DNA of 64,000 nt from BM003 sp963699835 (GTDB lineage: Bacteria > Pseudomonadota > Gammaproteobacteria > Steroidobacterales > BM003), in contig CAVOVJ010000001.1 in the NCBI GenBank assembly GCA_963699835.1, positions 62,001-126,000 on the forward strand. Direction: 5' to 3'. The position numbers were made by a program, and so were the translations under genes. Below, piece after piece: positions 16,604 through 24,089 of the stretch (its first letter is position 1; every line of letters starts with the position of its first letter). The notes below the pieces were generated by a model. That model had not been told where the DNA came from. It did not search any database and saw only the letters and a list, made by a program, of their open reading frames with translations.

Positions 16604-17376
16604 CCGGCAGCATCGATATTCGCGCCGCCGAGCCACGGCTCGAGTATGTATTGCGGCTGGCGGACAACGCTCTGGTCCTTGGCCAGCGGCTGGGTGAATG
16701 GTGCGGAAAGGGGCCAGCCCTCGAAGAGGAAATGGCACTTGTCAACTTCGCGCTCGACCTGGTCGGTCAGGCACGCATGCTGTTGAGCTACGCGGCCGAA
16801 CTCGAAGGATCCGGATACGACGAAGACGATCTCGCATTCCTGCGCGATGGCATGGACTTTCGTAACTTGTTGCTGGTCGAACTGCCAAACCGTGATTTTG
16901 CCTTTACGATAGCGCGGCAGTGCCTGTTCGATCTGTACCAGTGCGGCCTGTACGGCGAGCTCGAGCGTTGCGCCGATCCACGGCTTGCGCAGATCGCGGC
17001 CAAGGCGTCCAAGGAAAGCCGCTACCATCTGCAGCACAGCGCCGGCTGGCTGGTGCGCCTCGGCGATGGCACTGCCGAAAGCCACAGGAGATCGCAGGAT
17101 GCACTCGACCGGATCTGGCGCTACACCGGAGAGTTGTTCGAATCCGATGATGTCGAGCGGGCGCTGGTTGCCGAGGGAATTGCTGCCGACCCCGACGTGC
17201 TGCGCGGAGAATGGGATATTCAGCTCGACCGGATTCTCCGCGAAGCGACGTTGACGCGGCCGAGCGACGACGGCATGGCAAGTGGCGGCCGCCACGGCCG
17301 TCACACCGAACACCTTGGCCATATGCTGGCGGAAATGCAGTTTCTGCAACGCGCCTATCCGGGCGCCAGCTGGTAG
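16600..17376 (+). CDS. paaC: Phenylacetyl-CoA epoxidase structural subunit PaaC
   Basis: 258 residues starting at GTG 16600, which overlaps the paaB stop by four bases. PaaC is a ferritin-like partner of PaaA that lacks a working di-iron centre and is required for CoA-substrate binding. Motifs: LRLADNALVLGQRLGEWCGKGPALEEEMAL, NFALDLVGQARMLL and SRYHLQHSAGWLVRLGDGTAESH. It ends GHMLAEMQFLQRAYPGASW, the usual family ending. Confidence 0.95.
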   Translation: MTGSIDIRAAEPRLEYVLRLADNALVLGQRLGEWCGKGPALEEEMALVNFALDLVGQARMLLSYAAELEGSGYDEDDLAFLRDGMDFRNLLLVELPNRDFAFTIARQCLFDLYQCGLYGELERCADPRLAQIAAKASKESRYHLQHSAGWLVRLGDGTAESHRRSQDALDRIWRYTGELFESDDVERALVAEGIAADPDVLRGEWDIQLDRILREATLTRPSDDGMASGGRHGRHTEHLGHMLAEMQFLQRAYPGASW

Positions 17377-17386
17377 CCCAATCCAA

Positions 17387-17893
17387 ATGACGCAGTCGCA
17401 GACCAATACCGCTGTAATCAAAGATATCTGGCGATTGTTGCAATCGGTGCCGGACCCGGAAATTCCAATTATCAGCATCGTCGATCTTGGCATCGTCCGC
17501 GGTGTGATCGATGAGGGTCATGCGGTTGTGGCAGTTACGCCGACCTATTCCGGTTGCCCTGCTACCGAGATGATCGAACAGACCGTCCGCGAGGTTCTCG
17601 ATGACGCGGGGTATGCGGACGCCGAGATCCGTACCGTGATCAGCCCGGCTTGGACCACCGACTGGATAAGTGACGAAGGTCGCCGGAAATTGCGCGAATA
17701 CGGGATTGCACCGCCCGCGGCCAGCGCGGCCGGTGGGCGCGGTCTGTTCGGTGGCGCCGGGCTTGCCGTCGCGTGCCCGCGCTGCGGTTCCACCGAAACC
17801 AGCCGAGTCAGCGAATTCGGTTCTACTCCTTGTAAGGCCCATTACCAGTGCCGGACCTGTGCCGAGCCCTTCGACTATTTCAAGTGCCTGTAG
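17387..17893 (+). CDS. paaD: PaaD, iron-sulfur/maturation protein of the epoxidase
   Basis: 168 residues from ATG 17387; a longer open frame exists upstream but overlaps paaC and has no homology. PaaD carries a SufT-like MIP18 domain (SVPDPEIPIISIVDLGIVRG, PTYSGCPATEMIEQTV) and a C-terminal zinc ribbon (CPRCGSTETSRVSEFGSTPCK...CRTCAEPFDYFKC). It is thought to help assemble the metal or Fe-S centre of the epoxidase system. It lies 10 bases after paaC and 6 before paaE. Confidence 0.93.
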   Translation: MTQSQTNTAVIKDIWRLLQSVPDPEIPIISIVDLGIVRGVIDEGHAVVAVTPTYSGCPATEMIEQTVREVLDDAGYADAEIRTVISPAWTTDWISDEGRRKLREYGIAPPAASAAGGRGLFGGAGLAVACPRCGSTETSRVSEFGSTPCKAHYQCRTCAEPFDYFKCL

Positions 17894-17899
17894 CCCATC

Positions 17900-18965
17900 A
17901 TGCTTAAATTTCACGAGCTCGAAATCGACGATGTGCGACCGGAAACCGATCACGCGGTATGCATAAGCTTCATCGTTCCCGATGAGTTGCGCGCTGAATT
18001 TTCCTACCTGCCCGGGCAGCACATTACGCTGGAGGCGGAGATCGACGGCAAGCGAATTCGGCGGCCTTACTCGATTTGCAGCAGTGTCGATGACAAAAGT
18101 TTGCGGGTTGGAATAAAACACCATCCGGAAGGGCGCTTTTCAGGGTATGCCAATGGCGTCCTGGCAAAAGGGCAGCGTCTGCGGGTGATGACGCCAACCG
18201 GACATTTCGTTGCGCAACCGGAACCGCAATCCTCGCGCATGCATGTTGCGTTTGCTGCCGGAAGCGGGATCACGCCGGTTTTCTCGATCGTCAAGACCTT
18301 GTTGCAACGCGAACCCGAGAGCCAGGTTGTGTTGTTCTATGGCAACCGCAGTGCGCAAGAGGTGATGTTCCGGCGCGAGCTTGCCGATCTCAAGGATTGC
18401 TACCTCGAGCGATTCGCTTTGTACCACGTGTTGAGCGGCCAGGCTCAGGACGTCGACTTGCTGAACGGGCGTATCGATGCCGAGCATTGCCGCCGGCTGA
18501 TTGAGGGCTTTTGCGACGCTCAGCAGGTCGATACCTGGTACGTCTGCGGTCCCGGCAGCATGATCGATGATGTGCGCGCGACGCTCGCAGCGCTCGGTGT
18601 GGCTGACGATCGCGTGCACTTCGAGACGATTTCAGAGTGCGAAAGCAAAACCGCAGGTTTCTCGTCCGGCCGCAACAACGGGTTCCGCTATCGTTACCGC
18701 CATCGTCGATGGCCGGCGCCAGCAATTTCCGATTGCCGCACGCGGTGAAACCGTGCTGGAGGCAGGATTGCGGTATGGGCTCGAATTGCCGTTCTCATGC
18801 AAAGGCGGGGTGTGCGCAACCTGCCGGGCTCGACTGGTCGAGGGCGAGGTCGAAATGGACGTCAATTATGCGCTGGAACCGTGGGAGCTCGCGGCTGGCT
18901 TTGTGCTGACCTGTCAGGCGCGGCCCTGCAGCGACAGCGTTACCGTGGATTACGATCAGGTCTGA
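17900..18965 (+). CDS. paaE: PaaE reductase of the epoxidase, interrupted by a one-base frameshift
   Basis: PaaE passes electrons from NADPH via FAD and a 2Fe-2S centre to PaaA. The first frame (17900 to ~18625) holds the FAD domain (RPYSICSS) and NAD(P) domain (AAGSGITPVFSIVK, CGPGSMIDDVRATL). The ferredoxin domain (CKGGVCATCRARLVEGEVEM...CQARP) is in the next frame and stops at 18965. Dropping one base just after HFE (the A at 18626, giving HFERFQSAKAKPQV, or one T of the following TTT) restores a 354-residue protein, the normal PaaE size. The uncorrected first frame would stop at 18748 without the 2Fe-2S domain. Likely a sequence error, since PaaE is essential for the pathway. Confidence 0.88.
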
Positions 18966-18975
18966 GCGTCGCACC

Positions 18976-19452
18976 TCAGACCGGGTGCGGCAATGGCAAA
19001 GCGGTCGTGTATTTCTTGCGTCGCAGGACGAACCCTGTGTTCACTGTGCGTACAGACGGCAGGCGCAGCATTTTTTCCGACAGGAAATGTTCGTAACTCG
19101 CCATGTCAGCGGTGATGACTTTGAGCATATAGTCGTGTTCACCGCTGGTCATGTAGCACTCGAGAACCTCGGGCGCGCGGTCGACGGCAGCGTCGAATTC
19201 CTCGACGGACTCCGGATGATGATCGGTCAGCGAAACATGGGCGAACGCGATCACCGCGAGATCCAGTTTCTCGGGTGCGAGCAGCGCAACGTAGCGCTCT
19301 ATGACGCCCTCGTCCTCGAGGGTCCGTACCCGGCGCCAGCACGGCGACGGAGAGAGGGCTACCTTCGCGGCCAGGTCGCGGTTCGAGATACGCCCGTCCA
19401 CTTGCAGGACCTCGAGTATTTCCAGGTCGGGCCGGGTGAGATTCGATGACAT
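18976..19452 (-). CDS. Lrp/AsnC-family transcriptional regulator
   Basis: 158 residues: an N-terminal helix-turn-helix (DLEILEVLQVDGRISNRDLAAKVALSPSPCWRRVRTLEDEGVIERY) and a C-terminal RAM ligand domain (VECYMTSGEHDYMLKV-type motif, MASYEHFLSEKMLRLPSVRTVNTGFVL). Family members sense amino acids. It is convergent with paaE (10-base gap) and divergent from the 2-oxoacid dehydrogenase operon, as BkdR is from bkd genes in pseudomonads. It probably controls that operon in response to an amino acid; phenylalanine or a branched-chain amino acid are the reasonable candidates. Confidence 0.9.
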   Translation of the reverse strand: MSSNLTRPDLEILEVLQVDGRISNRDLAAKVALSPSPCWRRVRTLEDEGVIERYVALLAPEKLDLAVIAFAHVSLTDHHPESVEEFDAAVDRAPEVLECYMTSGEHDYMLKVITADMASYEHFLSEKMLRLPSVRTVNTGFVLRRKKYTTALPLPHPV

Positions 19453-19477
19453 GGCAACAAAATACCCTATAATTGTT

Positions 19478-19491
19478 TAATTGTGCAATTA
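19478..19491. promoter_or_regulatory. Candidate Lrp-type operator in divergent promoter
   Basis: TAATTGTGCAATTA has perfect six-base arms (TAATTG/CAATTA) around TG, inside an AT-rich stretch between the regulator start (19452) and the E1 start (19590). The size and AT-richness fit sites bound by Lrp/AsnC regulators, and the position would suit autoregulation plus control of the operon. This is inference from symmetry only. Confidence 0.45.
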
Positions 19492-19589
19492 TATTGCTAT
19501 AAACAGCGGCGATGATGTGAATAAAGGCACAATGTGCCCTGAGAACCGGTATAGCATTTGCTGATCACAAAAGTACCGGAGAACACAGC

Positions 19590-21701
19590 ATGGCCACCGC
19601 CAGCGATTTTGGTCGACTACAGACTTCTGACAACGCGGTGGCAGCAGCGATCGACTGGCGCCAGGTCGCTTACAAGTGCCTCCTCTCCCGCGCAGTCGAC
19701 AAGCTCGAAGAAGAGCGACTGCTGAAAGAGAAAAAAATCCTCTATCAGTTCTCCGCGCGCGGTCACGAACTCGGCCAGGTTTTGCTTGGGCAGCTGCTCG
19801 ATCATCAGCATGACGCGGCGAGCGGCTACTATCGTTCGCGCCCGTTCATGTTGTCGCTGGGCCTGGCGCTGGACGACGCAATCGCCGCGCCGATGATGCG
19901 CTCCGGATCGTTTAGCGACGGTCGTGACATCGGTGTCGTCTACAACATGCCAGGTGATGACGCGGCAACGGTTCTGCCGATGAGTGGCGGTGTCGGTGCG
20001 CAGTACACTCCGGTGGCCGGCTGGGCCCAGTCCATTCTCTATCACCGCCATACGCTGCAGGATGATGCGTGGCGCGGTGCGCTCGCGGTTGCGCTGGGCG
20101 GCGATGCGTCGGTGGCGACCAATGGGTTCTGGTCGGCATTGACTATCGCAACGACGCTGCAGTTGCCGATGTTGTTTTTTATCGAGGACAACGGGTACGG
20201 GATCTCGGTGACGTCCGATATGCAAACCCCGGGGCGAAATATTGCCGCCAACCTTGACTCGTTTACCGGGCTCGCCATTTTTGACGGCGACGGCACTGAG
20301 GCGCGTGACGCCGCCAATGCAATCGCCAACGCGATCGGGCAGATTCGCGCTGGCGGTGGGCCGGCGCTGGTGCGGCTGACGGTGCCGCGTCTGTGTGGTC
20401 ATTCGGGTCAGGACACCCAGGCCTACAAAAGCGAAGCGCAGATCGCCGCGGAGCGCGCGCGCGACCCGCTGCCGAAGCTGCGGCGTTTCCTTGTGCCGAA
20501 TACGCTGACGGCCACGGAGTGGCGCGATCTTGAAAATCGTGCGGTGGCCGATGTCGAGTCTGCGCTGGAGGCGGCGCTCGCGAGGCCGTTGCCGGATCCG
20601 GCGACAATCACCCGGTTCGTGTTCAGCGAACGCGACGAGCACGGCAATATCGTCATGCAGAAACAAGGCGGACTGGGGCCGCTAGGCTACGATTTTGGTC
20701 CCGCCACAACAGAGGTTCTGGCCGAACCTGGGCGGATCAATCTGGTCACCGCGGTGCGGCGCACGCTGGATAGCGAGTTGGCGCGCAACACCCGGATGAT
20801 GATTTTTGGTGAAGATGTGGCGGCAAAGGGTGGCGTCCATGCGGTCACGCTCGGGCTCGCTGAGAAACACGGTTCCGACCGGGTATTCGATACCAGCCTT
20901 TCCGAGGAAGGAATCATCGGGCGCTCGCTCGGAATGGCGGCCGCGGGGTTGTTGCCGGTTCCGGAATTGCAGTTTCGCAAGTATGCGGATCCGGCCGAAG
21001 AGCAGCTCAACGATTGCGGCACGATGCGCTGGCGAACCGCCAATCGCTTCGCGGCGCCGATGGTCGTGCGTGTAGCCGGCGGCTTTTTCAAGTGCGGTGA
21101 TCCGTGGCATAGCCAGAGCAACGAGGTGAAATGGGTCCACGCAACGGGATGGCAGGTAGCTATGCCATCGAATGCCGAAGACGCGGTCGGCCTGTTGCGA
21201 TTTGCGTTACGTGACAACAACCCGACCATTTTCTTCGAGCATCGCAACCTGCTCGATCTTGCCTGGGCGCGGCGAGCATACCCGGGCGACGACTACGTCG
21301 TGCCGTTTGGCAAGGCGTCAACGTTGCGCGAGGGTGGCGAGATTTCGGTGATTACCTGGGGCGCAATGGTGCCGCGCTGCGAGGCGGCTCTGCAGCGGGT
21401 GGAGGCAGATGCCGAGCTGATCGATCTGCGTACATTGAGCCCGTGGGACGACCACGCCGTTCTCGAATCGGTGCGCAAAACGCGACGCTGCCTGGTCGTT
21501 CATGAGGATACGCTCACGGCAGGGTTCGGCGCGGAGATTGCGGCGCGGGTGGCGGACGAGTGCTTCTTCGATCTCGACGCTCCGGTGCGCAGGCTCGCGG
21601 TGGCCGACGTGCCCAGTCCGCACAGTCCGCTGCTGCTCGATGCGGTAATACCGGGCGAGGAAGATATCGCCGCGGCCATTACCGCTTTGTGCCAGGTCTG
21701 A
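19590..21701 (+). CDS. 2-oxoacid dehydrogenase E1, fused alpha and beta subunits
   Basis: 703 residues; ATG 19590 has GGAG eight bases upstream. Residues ~1-345 are an E1-alpha (YYRSRPFMLSLGL, MPMSGGVGAQYTPVAGWA-like region, GGDASVATNGFWSALTIATTLQLPMLFFIEDNGYGIS for thiamine diphosphate). Residues ~375-703 are an E1-beta (FGEDVAAKGGVHAVTLGLAEKHG, DTSLSEEGIIGRSLGMA, LRTLSPWD, HEDTLTAGFGAEIAARV). The fusion is known in several bacterial branched-chain-type complexes. It decarboxylates a 2-oxoacid and passes the acyl group to E2. Being the first gene of an operon with E2, an aminotransferase and paaZ, its substrate may be phenylpyruvate; branched-chain oxoacids are the alternative. No E3 (lipoamide dehydrogenase) is nearby. 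Confidence 0.87.
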   Translation: MATASDFGRLQTSDNAVAAAIDWRQVAYKCLLSRAVDKLEEERLLKEKKILYQFSARGHELGQVLLGQLLDHQHDAASGYYRSRPFMLSLGLALDDAIAAPMMRSGSFSDGRDIGVVYNMPGDDAATVLPMSGGVGAQYTPVAGWAQSILYHRHTLQDDAWRGALAVALGGDASVATNGFWSALTIATTLQLPMLFFIEDNGYGISVTSDMQTPGRNIAANLDSFTGLAIFDGDGTEARDAANAIANAIGQIRAGGGPALVRLTVPRLCGHSGQDTQAYKSEAQIAAERARDPLPKLRRFLVPNTLTATEWRDLENRAVADVESALEAALARPLPDPATITRFVFSERDEHGNIVMQKQGGLGPLGYDFGPATTEVLAEPGRINLVTAVRRTLDSELARNTRMMIFGEDVAAKGGVHAVTLGLAEKHGSDRVFDTSLSEEGIIGRSLGMAAAGLLPVPELQFRKYADPAEEQLNDCGTMRWRTANRFAAPMVVRVAGGFFKCGDPWHSQSNEVKWVHATGWQVAMPSNAEDAVGLLRFALRDNNPTIFFEHRNLLDLAWARRAYPGDDYVVPFGKASTLREGGEISVITWGAMVPRCEAALQRVEADAELIDLRTLSPWDDHAVLESVRKTRRCLVVHEDTLTAGFGAEIAARVADECFFDLDAPVRRLAVADVPSPHSPLLLDAVIPGEEDIAAAITALCQV

Positions 21702-21704
21702 TTG

Positions 21705-22901
21705 ATGACCGGATTGATTGATGTCCGCCTCGACGCCGACAGCCTCGAGGGTACTCAGTCGGTCCTGTCCGGGTGGCTCAAACAGCCGGGCGACCAGGTC
21801 CGCGCGCACGAGCCAATCGCCGAGCTCGAAACCGATAAAGTCGTGGTGGAGCTCGCAGCTCCGGCCGACGGTGTGCTGGTCGAATTGTTGAAGGAGTCCG
21901 GTCAGGAAGTGTTCCCCGATGAGGTGGTGGCGCGGATCAGGACCGACGCATCGCCGCGGCAAGCGGTACCGCACGAAGATACCAAAGCGTCGGCGGCGGA
22001 ATCCGCTGCGACTGTTGCAACCTCGGCACCACGACCCAGGCTAAGCCCGGCGGTGCGGCGGATGCTCAAAGAGCACGGGCTCAATGCCTCCGCCGTAAAT
22101 GGAACAGGGCGCGACGGGCGGGTGAGCGCGCGTGACGTCGAGCAATATCTTGCGTCGCGTGAGACTGTGAAAGGCGCCGCCGCCGTGCGCGTGACGGCCG
22201 CCGGCGAGAGTCGCCGCGTGCCGCACGACAACATGCGGTTGTCGATCGCGCGGCACATGGTCGAGAGCTTGCTGGAGACGGCGCCGCATGTCACTGCCGT
22301 TTTCGAAGCGGACATGAGTGCGGTGATGAATCATCGTCGCGCACACAAGGCGGAATTTGCTGCACGTGGCGCGTCGCTGACCGTCACCGCCTATCTGTTG
22401 GACGCCGCCTCGCGGGCGCTGGCAGCGGTGCCCGAGGTCAATAGCCGCTGGCACGATGATGCGCTCGAGTTGTTCGATGACATCAACATTGGCATCGGTA
22501 CGGCGCTCGATGACAAGGGCCTGATCGTGCCAGTGTTGCGCCGGGTTCAGGATCTCGATCTGTTCGACATCTCGGCGGGGCTGGATTTGCTGACGCGCAA
22601 GGCGCGCGATAATGCGTTGGCGCCGGGCGACGTCCGTGGCGGTACGTTTACGATTTCCAACCACGGGGTCAGTGGCAGTCTGATCGCAACCCCGGTCATC
22701 ATCAATCAGCCGCAAAGCGCGATTCTCGGCGTCGGTAAAATTACCAAGCGTGTGGTTGTCCGCGAGATCGATGGCGAAGATGTCATTCAGGTTCGGCCAA
22801 TGTGCTACATCAGTCTGACGATTGATCATCGTGTTCTTGACGCGTTTCAGACCAACCGGTTCCTCGGCGTACTTGTTGAACGACTCGAGGCTTATAAATA
22901 G
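21705..22901 (+). CDS. 2-oxoacid dehydrogenase E2, dihydrolipoyl acyltransferase
   Basis: 398 residues from ATG 21705, directly after the E1 stop (a TTG at 21702 is also possible). Domains: one lipoyl domain (residues ~1-80, lipoyl lysine in ELETDKVVVEL), an Ala/Ser/Thr linker, a peripheral-subunit-binding domain (SPAVRRMLKEHGLNASAV...GRVSARDV, ~105-145) and the catalytic domain from ~170. The active-site motif reads DHRVLDAF, whereas most E2 proteins have DHRxxDG, so the glycine is an alanine; the catalytic histidine is kept. The core probably forms 24-mers. It transfers the acyl group from E1 to CoA; see the E1 entry for the possible phenylacetyl product. Confidence 0.88.
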   Translation: MTGLIDVRLDADSLEGTQSVLSGWLKQPGDQVRAHEPIAELETDKVVVELAAPADGVLVELLKESGQEVFPDEVVARIRTDASPRQAVPHEDTKASAAESAATVATSAPRPRLSPAVRRMLKEHGLNASAVNGTGRDGRVSARDVEQYLASRETVKGAAAVRVTAAGESRRVPHDNMRLSIARHMVESLLETAPHVTAVFEADMSAVMNHRRAHKAEFAARGASLTVTAYLLDAASRALAAVPEVNSRWHDDALELFDDINIGIGTALDDKGLIVPVLRRVQDLDLFDISAGLDLLTRKARDNALAPGDVRGGTFTISNHGVSGSLIATPVIINQPQSAILGVGKITKRVVVREIDGEDVIQVRPMCYISLTIDHRVLDAFQTNRFLGVLVERLEAYK

Positions 22902-22943
22902 TTATTAAACAAGTATTTAATAATTTAATATAAAGTGAATTCT

Positions 22944-24035
22944 ATGCCTATCGTTGCGCCCAATCCGCATGTGCTCGAGATCGTTCCGTATATAGCCGGT
23001 GAGGCGAAGCTGCCGGGCTTCGATCATCCCGCGAAGCTCTCTTCAAACGAGTCTCCATTGGGGCCGAGCCCGGCCGCGGTCGATGCCTATTTGAAGGCTG
23101 GCTCCGAACTGGAGCGATACCCGGACGGGGCGGCCATCGAGCTGCGCGAGACGCTGGCCCGGACCCATGGGCTTGCGAGCGACCAGGTGGTGTGCGGTAC
23201 CGGATCGGAGCAACTGATAGATGGATTGTGCCGCGCGTATGCGGGGCCGGGTGACGAGGTGGTTTTCACCGAGCATGCTTTCATCATGTATCACGTTGCC
23301 ACGCTGGCTTGTGGCGCCATGCCGGTGCGGGTTCCGGAGGTCGAGTACACGGCGGACGTAGACGCGATGCTTGCGGCCGTGACGCCCCGCACCCGGATCG
23401 TATTTATCGCCAACCCGAATAACCCCACCGGAACGGTGATCGGCCGCGCCGCGCTGCACCGGTTGCGCGCAGGCCTTCCGCAAAATGTGCTCCTGGTCGT
23501 GGACGCTGCGTATTGCGAGTACATCGATGCGCCAGACTACAGTTTTGGCGCGGAACTGGTCGCGGCCGGGGACGGCAATACGGTGGTGCTGCACACGTTT
23601 TCCAAGATCTACGGTCTTGCGGCCTTGCGGGTAGGGTGGGCGCGCTGCCCGCGTGAGGTTGCGATGGTGCTGCATCGGGTTCGCGGAGTTTTCAATGTGT
23701 CCACGCCGGCGCAGCTGGCCGCGATCGCGGCGCTGGGGGATTCCGCGCACGTTACGAAAGCGCGCGACCACAATGACCGCTGGTTGCCCTGGGTCAGCGA
23801 GAGGATTGCGGCGCTGGGATTCAAGGTAACGCCGAGTGGCGGTAATTTCGTTCTCTTTCATTGTACTGACGAGAGCGAGCGGGTCGCGCTGGACCAGGCG
23901 CTGCGCAAGGCCGGGATCATCCTGCGCCCGGTTGCCAACTACGGGCTGCCGGCGGCGTTGCGGGCCACGATCGGGCAGGAGCAGGAGAATCGTCGCATGG
24001 TCGATGTGCTGGAGAAATTTGCGCCATCCCGCTGA
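22944..24035 (+). CDS. HisC-like aminotransferase, probably acting on aromatic amino acids
   Basis: 363 residues from ATG 22944 (GTG 22935 is possible). It is a fold-type I PLP enzyme of the histidinol-phosphate aminotransferase group: LSSNESPLGPSP near the N-terminus, FIANPNNPTG, VVDAAYCEY and the PLP lysine in HTFSKIYGLAALRVGWA. HisC-family enzymes often accept phenylalanine or tyrosine. It is separated from his genes and placed between E2 and paaZ, so a catabolic transamination of phenylalanine to phenylpyruvate is a better guess than histidine synthesis. The 42-base leader is strikingly AT-rich and has no clear ribosome site. Confidence 0.82.
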   Translation: MPIVAPNPHVLEIVPYIAGEAKLPGFDHPAKLSSNESPLGPSPAAVDAYLKAGSELERYPDGAAIELRETLARTHGLASDQVVCGTGSEQLIDGLCRAYAGPGDEVVFTEHAFIMYHVATLACGAMPVRVPEVEYTADVDAMLAAVTPRTRIVFIANPNNPTGTVIGRAALHRLRAGLPQNVLLVVDAAYCEYIDAPDYSFGAELVAAGDGNTVVLHTFSKIYGLAALRVGWARCPREVAMVLHRVRGVFNVSTPAQLAAIAALGDSAHVTKARDHNDRWLPWVSERIAALGFKVTPSGGNFVLFHCTDESERVALDQALRKAGIILRPVANYGLPAALRATIGQEQENRRMVDVLEKFAPSR

Positions 24036-24066
24036 GTATCTAAAACCTCGAAAAAACTTAAATAAG

Positions 24067-24078
24067 ATATTGTAATAT
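24067..24078. promoter_or_regulatory. Short AT inverted repeat in paaZ leader
   Basis: ATATT-GT-AATAT, with perfect five-base arms, lies 12 bases before the paaZ start in a very AT-rich 54-base spacer. Its architecture (arms around a two-base centre) resembles the candidate site at 19478-19491, though the arm sequence differs. It may be a second site for the Lrp-type regulator or only part of an AT-rich promoter. Confidence 0.3.
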
Positions 24079-24089
24079 ACGGAAAATAA

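Noticed and set aside
22944..24035. Histidine-biosynthesis hisC
   Set aside because: No his genes nearby and it lies within an aromatic/2-oxoacid operon; kept only as HisC-like.
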